Part shown: positions 17,553 through 25,219 of the stretch, in pieces
How the letters are laid out: each line of letters starts with the position of its first letter
How positions within the stretch are numbered: position 1 is the first letter of the stretch
NCBI GenBank assembly: GCA_004138175.2
Contig: RYFE02000007.1
Coordinates: forward strand, 62,001-126,000
DNA: 64,000 nt
Direction of reading: 5' to 3'
DNA from: Chloroflexales bacterium ZM16-3
GTDB lineage: Bacteria; Chloroflexota; Chloroflexia; Chloroflexales; Chloroflexaceae
Translations under genes and position numbers: made by a program
Notes under the pieces: model-generated
The model's input: only the letters and a program-made list of their open reading frames with translations
Databases searched by the model: none
What the model was told of the DNA's origin: nothing

Positions 17553-17668
17553 TTGGGAGTCGGGAGTCGGGAGTTGGGAGTTGGGAGTCAGGGGTCGGGA
17601 GTCGGGAGTCGGGAAGAGCCTACAGTTCTGACCCCCGACTCCCGACTCCCGACCCCTGACTCCCGACT
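17553..17668. repeat. Inverted GGGAGTC/GACTCCC heptamer arrays between convergent genes
   Basis: About nine GGGAGTC-type units, a 15-base spacer, then about five complementary units up to the opposing stop. It is a likely bidirectional terminator hairpin. Confidence 0.85.
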
Positions 17669-17669
17669 C

Positions 17670-18587
17670 TTATCCCAAAATCTCGCCCGCCCGCAGAGGC
17701 CAGTCAGGGTCGTTGCGCAGCGTGTGGTCGATGGACACCAGATCAACGCTGCCGTCGCGGATGACGCTGTCGGCTAGGCGGTGATCGCCGTGGAGGCCAA
17801 AGCAGATCACCGGCACATCGGGCGTGACCCGCTTGACGCCGTTGACCAGGGGCACGGCCCAGCCGGGGAAGCGGGCCAGGGTGGTCGCATCATCGGCTGT
17901 CACCGTCACGTCGAGCAGGCGCACGCCGGCCGAGGTGACGCGCCTGGCGATCATGCGCGCGTCCTGGAGGCCCATGCCGCCGGGCGAGAACTCCTCGGCG
18001 GCTAGGCGGAAGCCGATGATCAGCCGCGACCCCATCCATGCCCGCACGGTCTCGATCACCTCCAGGGGGAAGCGCAGCCGCCCGGCTATCTCGCCGCCGT
18101 AGGCGTCGAGTCGTCGGTTGCGGGCCGGCGAGACAAGCGTGTGCAGCAGGCCGCCATCGGCAGATGAGAGCATCACCCCATCGGCCCCGGCGCAGAACGC
18201 GCGCCATGCCGCCAGGACAAAGCTATCGCGCACGGCCAGCAGCCCGGCTGTGTCGAGCGACTCGGACGGGGCGTATGACTCCAGGCAGAGCAGCACCCGC
18301 GCGCCATGCGCGCGGGTGGCCTGAGTCAGGCGGCGCAGGCCGGGCACAAAGGCGTCGGCGTAGATGCCGATGTGAACCTCGCCCTCGCCGGGGGGCGGCG
18401 GGGCCACAAGCAGCGGCTCGCTGAGGATCAGCCCGACCCCGCCCTGGGCGCGCCGGGCGTAGTAGTCCACCAGCTCAGCGCCGACAAAGCCATCAACAGA
18501 GGCGAACCCGCTATGAGACGGGGCCATCACGATGCGGTTAGGCAGCACTTTGCCGGAGATTACCAGCGAGCTGAGAAGATCGGCCAT
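17670..18587 (-). CDS. NADH:flavin oxidoreductase, old yellow enzyme family (divergent)
   Basis: A 305-residue TIM-barrel flavoprotein. Landmarks are PNRIVMAPSHSG at the FMN-binding start, DYYARRAQGGVGLILSE, and SPARNRRLDAYGG in the middle, matching the SPxxNxRxDxYGG motif. The usual substrate-binding HxxH/N pair in HLLHQF and the GxQLxHAGR segment are not conserved; the equivalents read GLLHTL and VLLCLES. The chain is also about 40-60 residues shorter than most members, so activity may be altered. No iron-sulfur extension is present. A strong inverted repeat lies just upstream. Confidence 0.8.
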   Translation of the reverse strand: MADLLSSLVISGKVLPNRIVMAPSHSGFASVDGFVGAELVDYYARRAQGGVGLILSEPLLVAPPPPGEGEVHIGIYADAFVPGLRRLTQATRAHGARVLLCLESYAPSESLDTAGLLAVRDSFVLAAWRAFCAGADGVMLSSADGGLLHTLVSPARNRRLDAYGGEIAGRLRFPLEVIETVRAWMGSRLIIGFRLAAEEFSPGGMGLQDARMIARRVTSAGVRLLDVTVTADDATTLARFPGWAVPLVNGVKRVTPDVPVICFGLHGDHRLADSVIRDGSVDLVSIDHTLRNDPDWPLRAGEILG

Positions 18588-18593
18588 ACCGCT

Positions 18594-18631
18594 CCGCGCT
18601 ATGCTTCATTCTAACCAGAAGTATAGCGCGG
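18594..18631 (-). promoter_or_regulatory. 14-bp inverted repeat just upstream of the flavoenzyme start
   Basis: Arms 18594-18607 and 18618-18631 match at 13 of 14 bases around a 10-base loop, and the repeat begins seven bases before the ATG. It could be an operator or leader hairpin. A second, weaker repeat with 9-bp arms lies at 18658-18688. Confidence 0.45.
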
Positions 18632-18832
18632 CGCGGTATAAGTGTGCAAGGACGAGTGTTTACGCGAGGACATTATCCCCGCGTAAACGCTTCTGTTTCG
18701 TTATGCAAAATCAGGCAGCCTTACTCAACCCTCACCCCTCTGTCACCCCGATGTAATCTGCGCCCCTTAGATCCCCCTCCCCCATGGCGTTCACTATAGC
18801 GATGTGCCCGCTCCACGTGAAAGGTGCCGCCG

Positions 18833-21800
18833 ATGCTTACACCCAGCTCGCTCGCGTTCTTCCACGGCGGGCGCACCGCCCGCCGCGTGCGCTCCGATGC
18901 CCAGCGCCAGATCCACGAAGAGCCCGCAGTTCGCCTACTGCCTGGCCTGCTCGATATCCCGCTCGCCACCGCGCCTATTCCCGACCCCGACGCCATCCTG
19001 GCCAGCCGGGGCGGCATCGCCCTCTGCGGCCTGCCCGGCTCGGGGCGCAGCCTCGCCCTGCTCCAGATCCAGGCCCGCTGGGCCTCCTCTGGCGCGGGCG
19101 GATCTGTCATCGCTATCAGCCTCGCCGTCGCCGACGTGCCCAACCTCAGCCCGCGCGCCGTGGTCGCCGGGGCCATCCACCGCGCCGGCCTACCAGCCAC
19201 CCACGCCGAGGGCGGCCGCCCCATGCTCCTGCTCCTCGACGACTGGGAGGATCTCCCGGCCGACCGCCGCGCCATCTGGCGCAGCTACGCGATCACCGCC
19301 GCCGCATGGCCCGTCGCCCGCCTGGTGATCAGCCTGCCCCCCGGTGAGGAGTGGCCCGGCCTGACCAGCATCAACCTCGCCGCGCCAGACGACGACGAGC
19401 TGGCGATCTGGCTCGTCCGTCTGCTCCCCGGCCACGATGTCAGCCCCATCCTCGCTGCCCTGCGCCGTGAGCCCCTCGCCGCCCTGCGCCACAGCGTCAG
19501 CGATCTGCTGCTCCTGGCCCTGATCTACCCGATCGCTGGAATCCCCGACTCGCGATCCCAGCTCTACGAGCAGGCATACGCCTTGGCCCACCCCCTGCTC
19601 GACGCCGCCGACCGGCGCATCAGCATCGGTCGGGTGGCCCTGCGCCACTACCGCCTGGCCCGCAGCCTCGCCGGCGGCCAGGATCTCGCCGCCCTCGCCG
19701 CCCTGCCCGCCCACGAGATCGCCGCCGTGGCTCCCCTCGCCGCCGGTCTGCTCGGCGACCCACGCCCTGTCCTCAGGCTGCTCTGGGGCGACGGCGACCC
19801 TAGCCCGAGCGCCCTGCGCGGCCTGGCCGCCTGCCTCCGCGAGCGGCCCGCCGACGCGCCCGACCAGGGGCTGCGCCTCATTGAGCTGCTGAATACGAGC
19901 GATTACCAGGATCTCTGGCCGCTCATCGCGCCGGGGCTGCCGGACATGTTCGCGGCCGTAGCGTCCGGCGACCAGGAGCGAGCGACCCGCGCCCTCTGTC
20001 TTCTGGCGGAACGCCAACCAGGCCACCCGCTGGCCGATCTGCTCCTTATGATCATCGACCGCCCGGACGCCGACGAGGCGCTGCGCTGGGCCGCAGCCGA
20101 CCTCCTAGCCGGTCAGCCAGAGCAGCCCGCCGCGCTCGCAGACATGCCTGCCGTCGCCGACGAGATCGCCCGCGCCGCCCGCGCCCACATCATCGCCATA
20201 GCCGCACCCAGCCTGCGCAACGAGCTGCTCGGGGCCGCCCTGCGCCCCGGCCTAGACGCCATCATCGCTGGCCTCGGCGGCGAGGGCCGCAAGGCCGCCA
20301 CATGCGCCGCCCTGCTCGACGACCCACCATGCGCAGATGAGCTGCGCGCCCTGGCCCTGTCCAGCGTGCCCACCCGCGTCGAGAGCGCCCCGCTGCTCCA
20401 GCGCACCCTCGCCGACCCCAGCCCCGCCCTGCGCCACTCAGCCCTAGCCGCCCTCGCCAGCCTCCCCGCCGACGAGGCCCTGCGGCTGCTCGGCGCGGCC
20501 ATAGCCGCCGCCGAGCACGACGATGCGGCGCGCATCGAGCTTCTGGCCGCCGCCGCACAGCTCCCGCAGCGCGAGGCGACCGGGCTGATCGCCCGCTACG
20601 CCCTGGCCGAGCGAGCCGGTGTCGCCCTGCGCATCGGGGCGCTGCGCCTGCTCGCGACCCGCCCCGACAGCGCGCCCCTGCTGCTGCGCTTCCTCAGTGC
20701 CGCCCGCATACCCGAGCTGCTGCGCGCGGTAGCCGCTATCCTGCTTGGCGAGCACGGCGATGTCGCAGTCGCACCCCACCTGCGCCACACCCTCCTCGGC
20801 GACGGCCCGCCCATCCTGCGTCGGGCATCCGCCGCCGCCCTCGCCGCCCTCGCCCGCACCCCCGGCGGCCGAGAGAGCGCCGTCGCCACCCTGATCGACG
20901 CCCTCGCCCGGCCCGAACCCGACGCAGCGCTAACCGTCCAGATCGCCACATCCCTCGGCGCGCTCGGCGTCACGGCGGCCATCCCGGCCCTAAGCACCCT
21001 GCTTGGCTCCAGGCGTCCGACCTCCCTGCGCGCTGGTTGGCTCGCCGCCGTGTCAGCGCTCACCCATACCCCGGCTGAGCGCTGGTCGACGATTCCACTC
21101 GACCCGAACACCCGCGCCGTCCTCATCGACAGCCTGGCGACCGGCGAGACGGAGGAAGATCAGCCAAGCAGCCTGGATGAGCTAGGGATCAGGCAGGCCG
21201 CGCAGACAGCTCTGGCCGCAGCCGACGCACTGGCCGCCATCGCCGAGCAGCGCCCCGACCTCGCCGCTGATCTCTGCTCGCGGATCAGGCATGCGCTGCT
21301 CCATGTGCCGGGGCCGCAGCCAGCCGCTGGCCTGCTGGGCGCCCTGGCCCGCGCCGCCGGCGCGGAAGTCGCCGCCGAGCTAGAGGCCATCCTCGACAGC
21401 CCGGAAGGCACCCCATCGCTGCGCTGGGCAGCCCTCGACCAGCTCGGGCGGAACCCCACCATTGCCAGATGGGCGCTCGAACGACTCAACTCCGGCGGCG
21501 ACGACCCGTTCACTCAGGGCAAGCTCGTGACGACCCTGGGCGAGCTTGGCGATCAGCGGGCTATACCGGCACTCCGGCAGATCAGCGCGCGCTCAGATGC
21601 CGACCTCCACATACGGACGCTGGCCGTCGCCGCTCTGGGTCAGCTCGGCGGAGACGAAGCTGACACCGCCCTGCGTGCCATCATCAGCGCGGGCGACGCC
21701 CCCGCGCCGCTGCGCGCCGCCGCTGTAGCAGCCCTGCCGCCCCCTCTGTCCGACGAGACTCGCCACACCCTACACCAGATCGCGCGGGCCGAGGGCGGCC

Positions 21801-22570
21801 TGCCAGATCTCGCCGCCGCCATCGGCAGCGCGCTCGCTGGCGCGGGCGAGCGCACGATCCTGCCGCTGCTGCTCCGCACCGCCCAGAGCGAGCGCGCCGA
21901 GCATGCCGTCTGCGCCATCGACGCCATCGGCGAGCTAGGCGACCAGAGCGCCGCGCCGCTGCTCGTGCGGATCAGCCAGGCGGCCACCGCCGCGCCGGGC
22001 GTGCGCCTCGCCGCCATCGCCGCCCTGCTGCGGCTCGATGGGCCAGCCCACCTGCCGCTGCTGCGCAGCCACATCGACTCGCCCATCCCGCCCCTCCGCA
22101 TCAGGGCGCACCAGATCCTGGCGAAGATCGCCCCCGGCGACCCACAGCTGTTTGCTCCAGTGTCCGATATAAGCGCGCCCCTGGCCCTGCGCCTCGCCGC
22201 CCTGGAGCGCCTCATGGCCGATCACCCAACCCTAAGCCTCGTGGGCGCGATCCTCAAGCGCGCCGACGAGCCGCCGCAGCTGCGCCTCTGCGTGGCCCGT
22301 GGGCTAGGGCGAAGCGACCGCCCCGAGGCCGCCCGGATGCTGCTGGAGGCTCTCGGCACCGACGGGCCGCCGCTGCTGCGCCGCCACTGCGTTCTGGCGC
22401 TCGGCCAGCTCGTCGCCACCCCCGGCGCGGCCAGCGTGGCGGCCCTCGCCGCCCTCGCCACCCTCGTCCAAGGCGACGAGACCCCCGCCGAGGTGCGTCA
22501 CTGGGCCGCCGAGATCATCCTCAACCTCGCCCTTCATCGCGCAGAGAACGATGGCCGCTCAAAACTGTGA
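18833..22570 (+). CDS. P-loop NTPase-like protein with long HEAT-repeat array
   Basis: 1245 residues. Near the N-terminus, GLPGSGRS (66-73) is a good Walker A motif, followed by a hydrophobic strand ending LLLLDDWED (about 136), a plausible Walker B. This suggests an AAA/STAND-like NTPase domain over the first 250-300 residues. From about residue 340 to the end the chain is a long run of Ala/Leu-rich helical pairs of about 30-33 residues, as in HEAT/PBS-lyase repeats. No effector domain, signal peptide or membrane segment is seen. ATG 18833 has AAGGTG six bases upstream; a GTG three codons earlier is an alternative. The next gene is a response regulator 83 bases downstream. Function unknown; a scaffold or sensor NTPase is the natural guess. 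Confidence 0.75.
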   Translation: MLTPSSLAFFHGGRTARRVRSDAQRQIHEEPAVRLLPGLLDIPLATAPIPDPDAILASRGGIALCGLPGSGRSLALLQIQARWASSGAGGSVIAISLAVADVPNLSPRAVVAGAIHRAGLPATHAEGGRPMLLLLDDWEDLPADRRAIWRSYAITAAAWPVARLVISLPPGEEWPGLTSINLAAPDDDELAIWLVRLLPGHDVSPILAALRREPLAALRHSVSDLLLLALIYPIAGIPDSRSQLYEQAYALAHPLLDAADRRISIGRVALRHYRLARSLAGGQDLAALAALPAHEIAAVAPLAAGLLGDPRPVLRLLWGDGDPSPSALRGLAACLRERPADAPDQGLRLIELLNTSDYQDLWPLIAPGLPDMFAAVASGDQERATRALCLLAERQPGHPLADLLLMIIDRPDADEALRWAAADLLAGQPEQPAALADMPAVADEIARAARAHIIAIAAPSLRNELLGAALRPGLDAIIAGLGGEGRKAATCAALLDDPPCADELRALALSSVPTRVESAPLLQRTLADPSPALRHSALAALASLPADEALRLLGAAIAAAEHDDAARIELLAAAAQLPQREATGLIARYALAERAGVALRIGALRLLATRPDSAPLLLRFLSAARIPELLRAVAAILLGEHGDVAVAPHLRHTLLGDGPPILRRASAAALAALARTPGGRESAVATLIDALARPEPDAALTVQIATSLGALGVTAAIPALSTLLGSRRPTSLRAGWLAAVSALTHTPAERWSTIPLDPNTRAVLIDSLATGETEEDQPSSLDELGIRQAAQTALAAADALAAIAEQRPDLAADLCSRIRHALLHVPGPQPAAGLLGALARAAGAEVAAELEAILDSPEGTPSLRWAALDQLGRNPTIARWALERLNSGGDDPFTQGKLVTTLGELGDQRAIPALRQISARSDADLHIRTLAVAALGQLGGDEADTALRAIISAGDAPAPLRAAAVAALPPPLSDETRHTLHQIARAEGGLPDLAAAIGSALAGAGERTILPLLLRTAQSERAEHAVCAIDAIGELGDQSAAPLLVRISQAATAAPGVRLAAIAALLRLDGPAHLPLLRSHIDSPIPPLRIRAHQILAKIAPGDPQLFAPVSDISAPLALRLAALERLMADHPTLSLVGAILKRADEPPQLRLCVARGLGRSDRPEAARMLLEALGTDGPPLLRRHCVLALGQLVATPGAASVAALAALATLVQGDETPAEVRHWAAEIILNLALHRAENDGRSKL

Positions 22571-22601
22571 TAGGCGATGGCTCGTGCCTGAATGTGCTGC
22601 G

Positions 22602-22638
22602 CCCAATCTGCAATCTGCAATCTACAATCGGCAATCGC
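22602..22638. repeat. TGCAATC-type heptamer repeat
   Basis: Four to five units (CTGCAAT, CTACAAT, CGGCAAT variants) with the GCGCCCAATC flank lie between the HEAT gene and the regulator. Confidence 0.75.
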
Positions 22639-22653
22639 ACCAGGAGTACTCCA

Positions 22654-23403
22654 ATGACAGCCAGCATTATGGTGATCGATGACGAGCCGCTGATCGGCCA
22701 GCTGCTGCGCTACCAGCTTGGCGACGCCGGGTACACCGTAGAGGCATACCAGAGCGCCAGCGAGGCCCTCGCCCGCTTCGCCTATGCCCAGCCCGACCTC
22801 GTCCTGCTCGACGTAATGATGCCCGAGATCAGCGGCTACGACCTGTGCCGCGAGATCCGCACCTTCTCGCAGGTGCCCGTGATCATGCTCACGGCCAAGC
22901 ACGCCGACGAGGATATGGTCGCCGGCCTGACTATCGGTGCCGACGACTACATCGGCAAGCCATTCAGCGCGCCGCAGCTGATTGCCCGCGTCGAGGCGGT
23001 GCTGCGCCGCTCCGGGCACACGCCGACGCTCAGGCCCGCCCGCCCACGCCCCGCTCCGCCCGCCCGCCAGGATATGGCCACACCGCAGCCCATCCCCTCC
23101 CGGCCCCGGCTCGGCGCACAGCTCAGCGCAGCCCGCCATGATCGGGGGCTGAGCCTGCACGACGCCAGCCATGCTTGCGGCGTGCGCTGGGAGTTCCTTC
23201 AGGCCATCGAGCAAGAGCAGTTCAGCTACGTCCCCCGGCCCGATCTGCGGGCGGCCCTGCGCAGCTACAGCGACCTGCTCGACGTTGACCTGCGGCCCTA
23301 CATGCGCCCCAGAGTCAGCCGTAAATCTATGCGAGAAAGCATCGCCCTCGTCGCCGCCCTCACCCTGCTCGTCATCCTCAGCCTCGCCCTGCTGATGATC
23401 TGA
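22654..23403 (+). CDS. Response regulator fused to RodZ-type HTH and a C-terminal membrane anchor
   Basis: 249 residues. An N-terminal receiver domain (1-118) has the acidic pair DDE, phospho-acceptor Asp53 in LLDVMMP and Lys in GKPFS. After a Pro/Arg-rich linker comes a helix-turn-helix of the RodZ/HTH_25 type (about 148-210; RLGAQLSAARHDRGLSLHDA, then a VRWEFLQAIEQEQF segment). A single C-terminal hydrophobic helix (about 228-248) ends the protein with only two residues after it. RodZ proteins use this HTH to bind MreB rather than DNA, so output may be protein binding at the membrane. AGGAG (22642-22646) supports ATG 22654. I know no standard family with this order. Confidence 0.85.
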   Translation: MTASIMVIDDEPLIGQLLRYQLGDAGYTVEAYQSASEALARFAYAQPDLVLLDVMMPEISGYDLCREIRTFSQVPVIMLTAKHADEDMVAGLTIGADDYIGKPFSAPQLIARVEAVLRRSGHTPTLRPARPRPAPPARQDMATPQPIPSRPRLGAQLSAARHDRGLSLHDASHACGVRWEFLQAIEQEQFSYVPRPDLRAALRSYSDLLDVDLRPYMRPRVSRKSMRESIALVAALTLLVILSLALLMI

Positions 23404-23433
23404 ACCGGAGGTCGGGGGTAAGGATGCATGATT

Positions 23434-23492
23434 CAACCCCCAACCCTCAACCCCCAACCCCCAACCCCCAACCCCCAACCCCAACCCCCAAC
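23434..23492. repeat. (CCCCAAC)n heptamer array
   Basis: About eight units, one shortened, between the response regulator and the convergent modD stop. Confidence 0.85.
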
Positions 23493-23495
23493 ATC

Positions 23496-24380
23496 CTACA
23501 CCGCGCTGCTCAGAGTCGCCCGGATATCCGCCGGTGTCCCGAAATAGGGCCAGGTGGTGACAAGCACATCCACCCCCGTTTCGGCAAATGCCCGGATATT
23601 CGCGCCGGTGAGGCCGCCGGCCGCCACAAGGGTCAGCGCGGGAAACCGTGGCCGGAGCACCTGCACCGCCTGGCGAAGTTCATCCACGGGCAGCTTGTCG
23701 AACTGGATCAGATCCGCCCCGGCCTCGGCCACCGCCACCGCGTCATCGAGCCGCTCGACCTCAACGCCCAGCTTATGCTCCCGCCCGCTCTGCTTGAGCG
23801 TGCGCAGCGCCTGGCACAGGCCGTCGAGCCCGCCCAGAAATGCCCGGTGCTGAGGGAAGATCAGGATCGTCTCCGAGAGGCCCATGCGATGCGGAACCGC
23901 GCCTCCGGCCAGGATGCCCTTCACCGCCAGCGCCTTGGTGCCAGGAAAGACCTTGCGCGTCGTCGCAACAGTGACGCTCGGCTGTACCTGACGGGCGGCA
24001 TCGACCAGCTCGCGCGCGCGGGTTGCGATGCCCGAGCCATACTCTAGCAGATTGAGCGCGACCTTCCAGCCCCGGTGCAGCGCCTGCGCCGGGCCATCTG
24101 CCACCAGCACCACATCTCCCGTCTCGACTCGGCACCCGCTGCGTGTAGACATTGTCACCGTTGCGCCGCACTGTGCGAGCAGACGGCCAGCCTCCTCAGT
24201 CCCCGCGATCACCGTGGGGTGGCGCGCGGCGAAGGTGATCCGCCCCGGCGCATCGCCAATCCCCAGCGCATAGGTGGTCAGATCCAAGTAAGGCACGTCC
24301 TCACGGATCAGCCGCGCGATCTCGTCGTCGCTCAAACAGCACGGGAGCGTAGCCCCGTTTAGGGTGTGCATCAGATTCAT
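23496..24380 (-). CDS. modD: ModD, molybdenum utilisation protein (quinolinate phosphoribosyltransferase-like)
   Basis: A 294-residue homologue of nicotinate-nucleotide pyrophosphorylase found in molybdate operons. Visible family features are DLTTYALGIGDAPGRITFAA near the N-terminus (the ModD form of the NadC DxTT motif), TTRKVFPGTKALAVKGILAG in the middle (NadC TRKTxPG), and the phosphate-binding AAGGLTGANI at the C-terminal end. ModD is linked to Mo utilisation by context, and its exact reaction is not settled. It is the last gene of a minus-strand group with a modA remnant and the PadR-ModA fusion upstream. An internal ATG three codons later is possible. Confidence 0.88.
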   Translation of the reverse strand: MNLMHTLNGATLPCCLSDDEIARLIREDVPYLDLTTYALGIGDAPGRITFAARHPTVIAGTEEAGRLLAQCGATVTMSTRSGCRVETGDVVLVADGPAQALHRGWKVALNLLEYGSGIATRARELVDAARQVQPSVTVATTRKVFPGTKALAVKGILAGGAVPHRMGLSETILIFPQHRAFLGGLDGLCQALRTLKQSGREHKLGVEVERLDDAVAVAEAGADLIQFDKLPVDELRQAVQVLRPRFPALTLVAAGGLTGANIRAFAETGVDVLVTTWPYFGTPADIRATLSSAV

Positions 24381-24419
24381 CCTACTACTGCATTGGGAGG
24401 GGCTTGTCCCCAGGGCTAT

Positions 24420-24556
24420 TGCAAAGCCACGTGCCCGGCCCGTAAACGGGCGGGCTCTCGTCTACGAAGGCCGCCTGCGCGGCCTACCGGAGGCCGCGTA
24501 GGCGGCCTTCGTCAACCGAGAGCCCGCGACTTCAGTCGCCGGGCGGCGGCATCCAC
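24420..24556. mobile_element. Structured palindromic repeat element (related to 49438-49617)
   Basis: A series of nested inverted repeats: a CCCGTAAACGGG-type hairpin, then GAAGGCCGCCTGCGCGGCC with its mirror, then the partner of GGGCTCTCG. The units match in reverse those of the 49.4 kb element. No clear terminal repeats or target duplication are seen here. Confidence 0.4.
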
Positions 24557-24585
24557 ATACCCACACCCACACGTACGGTGATTCG

Positions 24586-24990
24586 TTACTTCGTTGACAT
24601 AAAGCCGTACTGCGCCAGGATGGCCTGAGCCTCGGGTGTCTGAAGATACGCCACAAACAGCTGGGCCAGATCGGCCTTGGCGCTGTCGTCGATCTCGGCA
24701 ACATAGAACTTCGCCATCGTGGTGAACCCCTCTGGCAGATCGATGATCTGCACCTTACCCACAGTTGTCCCGGTCACATCCGAGGCGTAGACAATGGAGG
24801 CATCGGCCTCGCCCAGCGTCACTTTGGCCAGCGCGGCGCGCACGCTCGCCTCGTATGAGACAGTGTTGGTGAGCACAGCGTCTTTATAGCCGGGGGCAAA
24901 GGTGGGGTCGCTGGCCGCCCGATCAAGCACCCCCAGCGCATACTGGCCGATGGCCGTCTCCTTATCGCCGAGCACGAGTCGATCTCCTTC
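24586..24990 (-). pseudogene. Truncated molybdate-binding protein modA (C-terminal part only)
   Basis: About 133 codons match the C-terminal two fifths of ModA (compare the intact copy at 27829-28734): RLVLGDKETAIGQYAL, TNTVSYEASVRAALAKV, GEADASIVYASD and FVAYLQTPEAQAILAQYGF. Upstream of about 24990 the similarity stops in all frames. No signal peptide, N-terminal lobe or ribosome site remains, although a GTG at 24975 would allow a 129-residue product. It lies between the PadR-ModA fusion and modD, so a full modA probably once stood here. A free C-terminal lobe cannot bind oxyanion alone. Confidence 0.75.
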
Positions 24991-25219
24991 GCTGGTGCAG
25001 CGACACGCAGCCGCTCAGCGCCATGTGCTCGCCCGCGATGATCATAGCGCGTCGCCCTGGCACGGATCGGCGCACACAGAGTCACCGGCAGGCATGCACC
25101 CAGCCCCGAAGCCGCGCGCCCTGCACCGAACTATCCACTCACTCCGGGATCACCGCGCTGTGCCGTGAGCCGCCATGGCTCGGCGAACCTGCGCCACATC
25201 ATCTGCGTCAGATGATCTT
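24991..25219. other. Non-coding stretch between the PadR-ModA fusion and the modA remnant
   Basis: No ModA-like or other recognisable protein is seen in any frame. A short hairpin (ATCATCTG, CGT, CAGATGAT) at 25199-25217 lies directly after the fusion stop and may terminate transcription. Confidence 0.5.

Noticed and set aside
18833-22570. HEAT/P-loop protein as an antiphage STAND-type defence gene
   Set aside because: No effector domain and no defence neighbours are visible, so only an unknown-function call is supported.
24819-25085. Minus-strand frame overlapping the modA remnant as the missing N-terminal half
   Set aside because: Its translation has no ModA similarity, so it does not restore the gene by frameshift.
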